A DNA stretch of 42,150 nucleotides. Origin: Chryseobacterium populi. GTDB taxonomy: Bacteria > Bacteroidota > Bacteroidia > Flavobacteriales > Weeksellaceae. Both the position numbers and the translations under genes were made by a program. The notes below the pieces were generated by a model. It was not told the DNA's origin and ran no database searches. It worked only from the letters and a program-made list of their open reading frames with translations. Location of the stretch: NCBI RefSeq assembly GCF_000282115.1, contig NZ_AKJY01000077.1, forward strand, positions 1 to 42,150, in the 5' to 3' direction. Shown piece by piece: positions 25,050-33,200 of the stretch. Numbering within the stretch: position 1 is the stretch's first letter; every line of letters starts with the position of its first letter.

Positions 25050-25724
25050 TTAATTTTTATTAAACGGAATATTATTATAAAAACCGATCTGAATCTGGCC
25101 ACGGTTTCTGCTTTCCTGAAGCTGGTTCATATATCCTGCTTCAATTCTCAAATTTTTATTGATCACATATCCCAAAGCTCCATAAACACGATTTCTGTCG
25201 AAAACGGAACTGTCAAAATGAAGGAAAATTTCATTATAAACGGAAGCATACCATGTTTTCGGAAGCATTTCTTTCTGACTGATCGGAATATTCAACCCAA
25301 GCATATACCTGAACCTCATCCTGAAATCATCCTGAAGAAATCGTTCTTCCAGACGGTAGCGATGCTGAAGATTGAAACGCCCGAATTTCTGTTTGGTAAT
25401 AAACTGCTGAAAAATCCTGTGCTCAATATTTTCCTTTTTTTCTCCGTTCACATAAGGTTGGCTTAAAATAAAACCGTACCCCAGTAAAACATTGTTATTA
25501 TTTTCACTAAGGTCATATCCGATCCCGGTACGGATAAGCAGCTGTTCCAAATCTCCGACAGCATCAAAATTACGATACTGAACTTCATTATGCCAGTTCC
25601 ATTTTTTACTGATCTTATTATTTCCGAAGTACATATACCAGACTCCCAAATCATTTTTCTGAGCCCATGAAAATGTTGCTGCACAAATAAAAACCACTAA
25701 AGCCAGCGACCTGAAAATCTCCAT
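25050..25724 (-). CDS. DUF2490 outer-membrane beta-barrel protein
   Basis: A 224-residue protein with a signal peptide (1-21, ending FSWAQ) followed by alternating amphipathic strands, as in DUF2490 barrels: GVWYMYFGNNKISKKWNWHNE, HRIFQQFITKQKFGRFNLQHRYRLEERF, IEAGYMNQLQESRNRGQIQIG, ending FNKN. The family is predicted to be a small outer-membrane barrel of unknown function. It precedes the bestrophin gene. Confidence 0.85.
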   Translation of the reverse strand: MEIFRSLALVVFICAATFSWAQKNDLGVWYMYFGNNKISKKWNWHNEVQYRNFDAVGDLEQLLIRTGIGYDLSENNNNVLLGYGFILSQPYVNGEKKENIEHRIFQQFITKQKFGRFNLQHRYRLEERFLQDDFRMRFRYMLGLNIPISQKEMLPKTWYASVYNEIFLHFDSSVFDRNRVYGALGYVINKNLRIEAGYMNQLQESRNRGQIQIGFYNNIPFNKN

Positions 25725-26106
25725 AGTTTATCTTTTACATTTATTATTAAAATCTATCACTTCAACTAAAGTTAATATGAAATATCAATAATAAGGAAAA
25801 AATATTGTTTATGAAAATTTTTCTTAATTGTTTACAATCAGTTAAATCCTTTCTATATAAACCTGCCCTACAAGAATTTCATTTTCTGGTTCATCAGATT
25901 TAGTTGGCCTGTAACCAATCCTTAATGACTACAACTTTAAAATTAATCAAAATTTAAATGCAAAGATTTAGTTTGCTTCTTGTGATCTGTAGAAAGCAAA
26001 GATTTAGCTTCACTTTCTGAAGCTTATGCAACCCCTCCCAAACCTTAAACCTATCTTTTGCTGCCTAATTCCTACTTTCCGGATTTCAAATTTACCATAA
26101 AATAAA
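25725..26106. other. Gene-free spacer upstream of the DUF2490 gene
   Basis: About 380 bp with no credible reading frame on either strand. The direct repeat GCAAAGATTTAG occurs at 25960-25971 and 25996-26007. The rest is AT-rich and looks like degenerate repeat sequence. No clear promoter match is seen; the DUF2490 promoter must be in here. Confidence 0.5.
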
Positions 26107-26130
26107 AACCGACAGATCAATCTGCCGGTT
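26107..26130 (-). terminator. Terminator of the seven-gene operon
   Basis: AACCGACAGA (26107-26116) pairs with TCTGCCGGTT (26121-26130) with one A-C mismatch and a TCAA loop. The minus strand continues into a T-rich tract. Confidence 0.75.
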
Positions 26131-26165
26131 AGTTTTAACTATGTTTCGTATACAAAATATTAATC

Positions 26166-26615
26166 TTACGGGTGAGCCTGCATTTTAGCCGGATCATCAT
26201 AATTTACCATCCAGCCGATTCCGAATTTATCGTTAAACATTCCGAAATAAGCCCCCCAGAATGTATCAGCCATTGGCATTGTCACCTGCCCACCGGCAGA
26301 AAGTCCGTTGAATAATTTATCCGCTTCTTCCTTAGATTCTGCATTGACAGAAATTGAGAAGTTGTTTCCTGCTTTAAAATTAGAAGCCCACTCGCCTCCG
26401 GTGTCACTTCCCATTAATATCGTCTCTTTTGAAATAGGAAGAGAAACGTGCATAATTTTGTCTTTGTCTTCTTCAGGAGTTTCTTTTCCTTCCATTGGAG
26501 GCATTTCTCCAAAAGTTCCGATGTAAGGATATTCACCACCGAAAACTGATTTGTAAAAGTCGAATGCTTCCCTGCAATTTCCGTTGAATGTTAAATAAAC
26601 GTTTACTGATGCCAT
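26166..26615 (-). CDS. PhnB/YjdN-like VOC-family protein
   Basis: A 149-residue protein of the PhnB-like vicinal-oxygen-chelate group. Marks are YLTFNGNCREAFDFYKSVFGGE at the start and TFWGAYFGMFNDKFGIGWMVNY near the end, the two conserved halves. Members are annotated after 3-demethylubiquinone methyltransferase or phosphonate genes, but function is rarely proven. It is the last gene of the operon beginning at 29455. Confidence 0.88.
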   Translation of the reverse strand: MASVNVYLTFNGNCREAFDFYKSVFGGEYPYIGTFGEMPPMEGKETPEEDKDKIMHVSLPISKETILMGSDTGGEWASNFKAGNNFSISVNAESKEEADKLFNGLSAGGQVTMPMADTFWGAYFGMFNDKFGIGWMVNYDDPAKMQAHP

Positions 26616-26644
26616 AATTTGTTTCTTTTAAATATGAGTTAGTT

Positions 26645-27193
26645 TTAATTTGAAGGTTTCTCGGAGATTTCTTTCAGTTTTGAAAGCCCTTTCTGATAAT
26701 CTTTTCCAATCGCATTTTCCATGTTCATAAACAGTTTCATCAGGGTAAACGGGTACGGTATTGTTGAAGTAAAGCCCCAGGTTGCTTTGCTTCCGTTTCC
26801 TTCAGGCGTAACCGCTACAAAAGCATTCGCTTCACTTTCATAAGGTGTTAAAAATTTAATCTGAGTCTCGATTCTTTTGTTTGAGGCATCTACTTTTTTA
26901 ACTTCCTGGCAGCCCTTACCGGCATTATCATTTTTACTGTTCCAGCACATTTTTTCTCCCGGTTGTCCTGTTACTCCGGTCCAGTCTTTTTTCATACCCG
27001 GATCCAGATCATTCCATGGGCTCCAAAAATCCATTGCTTTTAATGTATTCGTATTTTGCCATACTTTTTCTGCAGGAGCATTGATCGAGATGCTTTTTTC
27101 ATATTTGCACTCTCCGGAAACAAATGCTGCAGCTACAAGCCAGACAATAAGTATGGAAGCTAAAACAATGATGATCCACTTTAAAATTTTCAT
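26645..27193 (-). CDS. SRPBCC-family protein with N-terminal membrane helix
   Basis: A 182-residue SRPBCC (polyketide cyclase-like) protein. A hydrophobic helix (residues 4-24) precedes the domain, which starts KSISINAPAEKVWQNTNTLKAMDFWSPWN and ends in FMNMENAIGKDYQKGLSKLKEI. It is probably tethered to the membrane with the pocket outside the cytosol. The ligand is unknown. It starts 21 bp after the VOC gene and is followed 29 bp on by the PhnB-like gene. Confidence 0.87.
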   Translation of the reverse strand: MKILKWIIIVLASILIVWLVAAAFVSGECKYEKSISINAPAEKVWQNTNTLKAMDFWSPWNDLDPGMKKDWTGVTGQPGEKMCWNSKNDNAGKGCQEVKKVDASNKRIETQIKFLTPYESEANAFVAVTPEGNGSKATWGFTSTIPYPFTLMKLFMNMENAIGKDYQKGLSKLKEISEKPSN

Positions 27194-27214
27194 AATCAGT
27201 TTTTTTATTATTAA

Positions 27215-27586
27215 TTACCTGTGCTGATCGATCAGAATCATATTTCCATCCGGATCTTTAAGGAAAATATGTTCCGGACCTGAAGTATTTTCGTCTGCTG
27301 ATTTATCAAGCTGAATATTGTTTTCCTTTAAATGCTTCTGAATATCACGCACATCGTCAAAAGATTCAAGGTTCTGTGCATTTTCATCCCATCCCGGGTT
27401 GAACGTCAGCATATTTCCATCAAACATCGCCTGGAAAAGCCCGATCAGGGTACTTCCGTTTTTCATGATGAGATAATTCTGATCCATATTTCCACCCATC
27501 GAACTGAATCCTAATTTTTCATAAAAATCTTTCGACTTCTGAAGATCTTTTACACTTAAGCTTATTGAAAATGCTCCCAGCTTCAT
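27215..27586 (-). CDS. VOC-family protein
   Basis: A 123-residue single VOC domain: AFSISLSVKDLQKSKDFYEKLGF at the start and EHIFLKDPDGNMILIDQH at the end, the usual metal-ligand positions. Family roles include glyoxalase I-like enzymes, dioxygenases and antibiotic-binding proteins; the substrate here is unknown. The start codon overlaps the stop of the membrane-protein gene as ATGA, so the two are translationally coupled. Confidence 0.88.
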   Translation of the reverse strand: MKLGAFSISLSVKDLQKSKDFYEKLGFSSMGGNMDQNYLIMKNGSTLIGLFQAMFDGNMLTFNPGWDENAQNLESFDDVRDIQKHLKENNIQLDKSADENTSGPEHIFLKDPDGNMILIDQHR

Positions 27587-27987
27587 ATTGTTTTTTTATT
27601 TAATGCTAATCTGTAGCCTACTAAAACCAATATCCATACTACAATTCCGAGGATCCAGAACCAGATTGGTGTCGGTAAAACAACCATATTATAAATGGTT
27701 GCCAGTAAAAAGAAAACCCCACAGATCAGGGCATACCTGTTTTTACCGTCTTTCCCGATTTTAGTCGATATAAAACCCGAAACCACCGCACCTAATGCGT
27801 AGCCCACGATTACAAGAAGTAACGCAGGGAACGGCAGATTACTTACATATTCTTTAAACTCAGCCATATTATTAGGACCTATACCTTTGGGAAGCGGGTA
27901 TAAATAATGTCCTAAAGTCTCCATCAGCCAGATGGCAAGTGATCCTGTGATAATGCCTCCTACTACTGCTAAAATTCGTCTTATCAT
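27583..27987 (-). CDS. Small integral membrane protein, four predicted helices
   Basis: A 134-residue protein with hydrophobic segments near residues 5-25, 54-75, 84-103 and 107-126. The loop between the first two holds the only long hydrophilic part (LYPLPKGIGPNN). Glycine-rich helix faces (GAVVSGFISTKIG) suggest tight helix packing. I know no function. It is coupled to VOC by a four-base overlap and starts 2 bp after the preceding gene. Confidence 0.75.
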   Translation of the reverse strand: MIRRILAVVGGIITGSLAIWLMETLGHYLYPLPKGIGPNNMAEFKEYVSNLPFPALLLVIVGYALGAVVSGFISTKIGKDGKNRYALICGVFFLLATIYNMVVLPTPIWFWILGIVVWILVLVGYRLALNKKTI

Positions 27988-27989
27988 GG

Positions 27990-28460
27990 TTATTGATTTT
28001 TTATACGGGTTTTAAAATTCAAAGTTCCGTCGTAGCTTTTCCAGTCTCCGATGAATTCTATGTATTGTCCTTCAATCTTCTCCGTTGTTTTATTCCATTT
28101 GAAAGTATAGATAAATCTTCCTTTAAAGACTCCGGAATGCTTTCCTTTATTTTCCTCTGCTAATTCATATTCCCCGTAAACCGTTCCTTTTTTCCTGGCA
28201 TCTTTATACTTCGTAATAGATATTTTGCCTTCAAATTTTGAATAATTCTTTTCTACTAAAGAATATCCGGAAACAAAATATTCCTGGTCATTCTTTTTAT
28301 TCTGTTCAGAAATATTGATTTTAAGCTTGATTTCCTGATTATTGCTTCCGATAATTCCGGTATATGCCTTACTGTTATTAAGCCACACACTTGAAATATC
28401 AGGCATCTGAGCAAAAGCAAAATTGGAAATAAGAATGAGAAGGAATAAAATTTTTTTCAT
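27990..28460 (-). CDS. Secreted protein, paralogue of the gene upstream
   Basis: A 156-residue secreted protein (signal peptide 1-17, ending NFAFAQ). It shares with the next gene upstream (28473-29000) a common core: YFVSGYS-VE-N-S-F-G, GKHSGVF-G and W-(S/N)Y--L-F. The core is beta-rich and probably a small barrel or sandwich. The function is unknown. It is the third gene of the operon. Confidence 0.82.
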   Translation of the reverse strand: MKKILFLLILISNFAFAQMPDISSVWLNNSKAYTGIIGSNNQEIKLKINISEQNKKNDQEYFVSGYSLVEKNYSKFEGKISITKYKDARKKGTVYGEYELAEENKGKHSGVFKGRFIYTFKWNKTTEKIEGQYIEFIGDWKSYDGTLNFKTRIKNQ

Positions 28461-28472
28461 AGTGTTCAGGTT

Positions 28473-29000
28473 TTATTTGAATATTACTTTAGAGAGATCC
28501 TTTGGCTGAAAATTGGCCCACCAGACATCAAAATCCAGATTTCTGGAGTAATTTTTCCATTTTCCTTTGAAGGTCAGTGTTGTTCCGTTTTCTTTTGTCT
28601 GATCCTTCTGGGTCTGAATTCTCACCTTTCCTGTAAAAACCCCGGAATGTTTTCCGGAATCTAATTCTTTTAAAGTAAAATCACCAAAAATAAGCATGGA
28701 ATCAGGTTCATTTTTCACATTATATTTTTGGGTGAAAATTATTTCTCCTGAAAACGGTGATTTATTATCTTCCACCTCAGAATATCCTGAAACAAAATAC
28801 TGTTCCTGCTTTTTAGGATTTTTGTCTGCTTTTTCAATTCTTAACCTGATAACTGTTTCATCTGTTGAAATAGTTCCGGCAAAAGCAGTTTCATCATTCA
28901 TCAACAGCTTACTGAAATCCTCATTTTTTAAAGGAAATTCTTTTGTCTGCCCAAAATGAATTGAAAAAGCAAATAATAAAAATAAAAGATACTTTTTCAT
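28473..29000 (-). CDS. Secreted protein, paralogue of the gene downstream
   Basis: A 175-residue protein with a signal peptide (1-18, ending HFGQ) and the same core as the gene downstream. It is longer by a loop around NVKNEPDSM. The start ATG overlaps the stop of DUF1569 as TAATG, so translation is coupled. The pair looks like a tandem duplication with later divergence. I know no function. Confidence 0.82.
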   Translation of the reverse strand: MKKYLLFLLFAFSIHFGQTKEFPLKNEDFSKLLMNDETAFAGTISTDETVIRLRIEKADKNPKKQEQYFVSGYSEVEDNKSPFSGEIIFTQKYNVKNEPDSMLIFGDFTLKELDSGKHSGVFTGKVRIQTQKDQTKENGTTLTFKGKWKNYSRNLDFDVWWANFQPKDLSKVIFK

Positions 29001-29455
29001 TATACTCCAAACTGAGCCAGATGGTGGTTCAGATGCTTGGCAAACATATTATTCCATTCCTGAGAATTCAGTTTACCGAATGAGAAAGATTCTTTTCCGT
29101 CAAAAGCTGAAGCACCCAACTGTTGGGTTTTCTGAATATAACCAATTAATCTTTTCTTTTCTTCATGAAAGTTTCTTCTCCCCTGAATTAAGAATTGTGG
29201 TGCTGTAGGTGAATCCCTCGGATAAGCTTTTTCACCTACTACCTTAGGTTTTACAAATGTTTTTAGAATAAATTTAGCAATTGTACCCGGTTTTTTATGC
29301 TTTTCAGGTTCGTAAACCATTTCATAAGTAATACAGCAGTGAGCCAGCATCTGATCTACTGTCATTCTTCCCCATAAACCGTGAGTATCTTCAACAAGCT
29401 TATTTATTCTATTAATATAATCCTGAGCGACTTTCGCTTCAAAAACGTTTTCCAT
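29000..29455 (-). CDS. DUF1569 (DinB-like) protein, first gene of an operon
   Basis: A 151-residue four-helix protein of the DUF1569 family, related to the DinB/YfiT metal-binding fold. His residues occur in LAHCCITYEMVY and at KHLNHHLAQFG, as expected for the metal site. The ATG at 29455 is used, since only a TTG precedes it. On the minus strand TATATTTG (29485-29478) is a good -7 element 23 bp upstream. The enzyme activity is unknown. It heads the tightly spaced set of seven genes down to 26166. Confidence 0.86.
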   Translation of the reverse strand: MENVFEAKVAQDYINRINKLVEDTHGLWGRMTVDQMLAHCCITYEMVYEPEKHKKPGTIAKFILKTFVKPKVVGEKAYPRDSPTAPQFLIQGRRNFHEEKKRLIGYIQKTQQLGASAFDGKESFSFGKLNSQEWNNMFAKHLNHHLAQFGV

Positions 29456-29712
29456 AGTTTGTTTAATTGTCAAAAAACAAATATATCAGTTTTTTCTTTT
29501 GATTTTATATTCTTTTGAAAAAAGAGAAAGAAGGTTGAAAATGAACAGGATGAATGATGAGTTTTGAGTGATGAATTTTTAAGTTTTGGTTTTGGGGTAA
29601 ATGGTCAATTTGAATAAATCGGAATATAAAATTTTAAAATATCGGCACTTCCGATTCTTATAGAATGACCAGGGCAGCTGATTGCAATTATAAAAAAGCT
29701 CTATTTAAAACA

Positions 29713-29744
29713 AAAGCACCCCATCCAGATGGATGAAGTGCTTT
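29713..29744 (-). terminator. Terminator after ecotin
   Basis: AAAGCAC (29713-29719) pairs with GTGCTTT (29738-29744), and an inner CATCC/GGATG stem stacks inside. A T-rich tail follows on the minus strand. The gene ends at 29764. Confidence 0.8.
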
Positions 29745-29763
29745 CTATAATAATCAATTTAAA

Positions 29764-30252
29764 TTATTGTTGAACCGCCGATTTCATTTTAGCATCGGGG
29801 CGTAAAACCCGGTAACGTACTTCCAGGTCTTTCGGAACATAAAATACCAATGGTAATTTACTGTTGTATCTTACGATTTCCGGTTGAAGGGTAACAAATT
29901 TCTTTGTCAGTTTCTGATCCGGGCAGGCCATTAAAGTTCCTCCGGTTTCTCCAGTAGATTCCACTTCATAATAGGTATAGCCCCACCCCTGCAAATCCTG
30001 AGTTTTTACATTTCCCATCAGAAAATGTTTGTTACAGTCCAGCATTTTCTCAGCTCCTACAAAAAATTCTACTTTTAAATCATTTTCATTTTTGGCAACC
30101 GGAAGCTGAATATATACCTGCTTGTAGCCTTCTTTGGCTTTCGGGAACATTTTAATCTCCAGTTTTTCAAATTTATCTGCTTTATTTTGGGCGAAAGCAT
30201 TTACACCCATCAACATTACTAATCCCATCATTAAGGTCTTTGAAAACTTCAT
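29764..30252 (-). CDS. eco: Ecotin, periplasmic serine-protease inhibitor
   Basis: A 162-residue ecotin, a dimeric inhibitor of trypsin-fold serine proteases (trypsin, chymotrypsin, elastase, and host proteases). Residues 1-22 are a signal peptide. Diagnostic segments are LKVEFFVGAEKMLDCNKHFLMG, LQGWGYTYYEVES, GTLMACPDQK and VRYNSKLPLVFYVPKDLEVRYRV. Met108 sits at the position of the E. coli P1 Met84, and Cys73-Cys110 match its Cys50-Cys87 disulfide. The activity follows from the family. It lies 43 bp downstream of an alpha-2-macroglobulin-like gene on the same strand and has a terminator after it. Confidence 0.96.
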   Translation of the reverse strand: MKFSKTLMMGLVMLMGVNAFAQNKADKFEKLEIKMFPKAKEGYKQVYIQLPVAKNENDLKVEFFVGAEKMLDCNKHFLMGNVKTQDLQGWGYTYYEVESTGETGGTLMACPDQKLTKKFVTLQPEIVRYNSKLPLVFYVPKDLEVRYRVLRPDAKMKSAVQQ

Positions 30253-30295
30253 TTGTCTTTATTTTAAAATTTCGCTATTTCCCTATACCCAAATA

Positions 30296-33200
30296 TCATT
30301 CCAAAATCTGAACATTCATCCCTTTTGTGTGAGTATTCATCTGCGGCGCATAATAGTTTTGCATAGTAGTAATCCCATTGGAGAATTTTCCGGATGCATT
30401 AGCCACAAAATCATATTCAAAAACATATTTCCCTTTCGGCATATACTGGATATAGAAATTTGTAGAAGCATCTTTTGTAGACTGGTAATAGCCTAAACTG
30501 TTTTTCCACTGATAACCGGACAATACATCTACGGGCTCAAATCCTGCTGCACGCATATCTTTAATATGAATAAATTCCATCGGGCGGTCTGTATTCAGGA
30601 TCATTCTTACCGTTACCTTATCACCCACTTTCAGCGGTGTTTCTGAAGAGATTTTCTGCAACTCTTCGCCGTTTACCGTTTTTATCTTTTTATACAATTC
30701 TTTCGTGATTGATATGTAATTTTCAGATGATTTAATTTTATCCAGGTCTTCATAATACTGCCAGAACAATCCGCCCTGAACAATTCCCGGGCCGGGTTTT
30801 GTAACCGTAACTGTACCTAAATTTTTATCTACAACATCTGTTTTAACTGTTGATTTTACGTAACCTGTTGCCTGGGTCTGGGGATTCAACTCTTTTCCAC
30901 CCCAAACAATGGTTGCCTTATCACTTTCAGCACCAGTCCATGATTTCCCTGAATTTAAAATGGTGAAAATCACTTCTGCCGTTCCTCTTGAGCTCCCCCA
31001 TGAATTAACTTCTTTCTGGGTTATCAACCAGATCTTCATATCTTCAATAAATTTAGTATCATTCGGCTTCAAAGTATTAAATGCCTCCAATGCCCCGGCA
31101 TGATTCACTACTTTTGAGCTGAACCAGCCCCAGTCGTTAAGGTTTTGTTTCCAGTAAATACCCTGTGTTTTTGTATCGGTTGATGTTTCTTTCAGATAGT
31201 TCATCAGCTTATCAGCAGTATCTTTTAACCCGTAATTATTCATCAGTAAAGCTGCACGGTGCAATCCGAAGAACGTAAAATCGGTAATTTTTGCGGTTCT
31301 CGCTTTCTGTTTCACCAATGATTTCAGGGTTGCTCCTTTTCCTTTTAGCGGATATTGTTTTTCCCAGTAGTTTCGGGTATCAAGATAATCCAACGTCCAG
31401 TTGTTCCAGATATTCTCTTTCTTCACTTCCCAATATTTATCGATCTCATTGTCTACATATTGTACCAGTTTTGCAACCATTTCATTCTGAGCAGAGCTTT
31501 GATAGTCTTTTACATTATCTTTCAGCCAGAGATTGATTTTCCCTAAATTTTTAAGGATGTACATTGATACCCCGTAAGAACTCGGATATCCGGAATACCA
31601 GGAGAAGCCTCCATCCGGATTCTGCAGTTTCCTGAAATCATCCCAATCCTGATTAATCGAGTTTCTCATCGTATTGGCATCAAACAATAATGCCAGTTTC
31701 TGCATTTGCTCCTGTTCGTTTTTACTTTCCAGAACCCAGGGTGTCTCTTCCAGTAACAATTGTTTTAATTCCTGATTTTTTTCAAGATTGGAATTCAATA
31801 AGCCTTTGTTCTGGTATTCTTCAAACACTGTTTTCATTTTCGGATTAGATCTGAAAATCTCTGACGCCAAGACATCTGCAAACCATTTATTGAAGATCAC
31901 ATCTGCTGAATTATTCTGGTCATTTTTAAGGCTCGGAAGCGCAAACATAATTTCCCAGATCGGATTGGTAGTCAGCTCCAGCGTATTTGAAACATTTGAA
32001 ATACTTGTTGAAGCTGTGTTCTGAAGATTATCTAAAACAAAGGTTTTAGTTTCGTCTTCTTTTACAAATACCGGAACGGCGTCTGTAACCAGCATCCTGT
32101 TTGGTAAAACAGCAACGGCCTGTTGTTCACCATCGGAATATGCTCCTGCTTTCGCAACTACTTTTAAAATAATGGATGATACGTTCTCCGGAACTTTAAT
32201 TTTCCAGGTTACTGCTGAATTTCCGTTTTCATTTAAATCAAAATTCTGAGTTCCTGGGTTTAAACCGAATTTTGAGGAAATATCTTCGTTGGTAAAGACA
32301 TCCAGTATCTGTAAAACGGCAGAACCTTTTAATTTTTTATCCGTTAAGTTGGATAGTTTGGATTGAAGATTCAGCTCGTCTCCTTCCCTTAAGAATCTGG
32401 GATAATTTGGCGTTACCGAAAACTCTTTCTGCGTTACCACTTCTTTTTGCAGAGTGGCTGCCCTTGCATCTTTTGTATGGGCCAGAAACATCAGCTTCCA
32501 TTTTGTTAAAGCTTCCGGCGATGTAAATTCAAAGCTTACATTTCCTTCTGCATCGGTTTTTAAATCGGGATAGAAAAATGCAGTTTCATTGAGGTTTTGA
32601 CGAACAGGAACTTTATCCAGTACCTCTTCATCTGAAGCTCCGGCTGCATCTGCCTGAGCATCATTGGCTCCGTTTTTTCTCATCATTTTTTTCTGTCTGT
32701 AAGCCCCAGTCATAACAACCTCTTCCTTAACTACCTCAGAAGCTACCGTAGGCGCCGGCATTGCTGCTGCCTCAACCTGTAAGTCTGCAACCCTTCCACT
32801 TAATATTCTTCCTTCATAAATCCCGCCATCAAACCAATTAAAACCGGGCACTTCCACATATTTCCCATTGAAATACTCCAGTCTTTTCTGGTAATATTTC
32901 TGCTGCAGGTATTCTCTTGTGTAATATGATGTGATAAATGCATAGGGAACATAAAGATCCTGCCAGTTGAAGCTGTTCACTGCAAACTGATCCAGAGACA
33001 TATCATACATATTTGCCAATACCTCAGCATTAATCTTTTCTTTATCGTTTCCTGAGATTTTTACAGACCATTTTTCCTTAACATTCGGTTCCAGCTTATC
33101 TCTGAAAGTAACCGTTTCAATTTTTAAAGGCTGTTCTGAATCCTTTATCACTAAATTCACAGACTCCACCTGCACATCATTGAATGCCACCACCATAAAC

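Noticed and set aside
25960..26007. A CRISPR-like repeat array
   Set aside because: Only two 12-bp copies 24 bp apart, with no further units and no cas gene.
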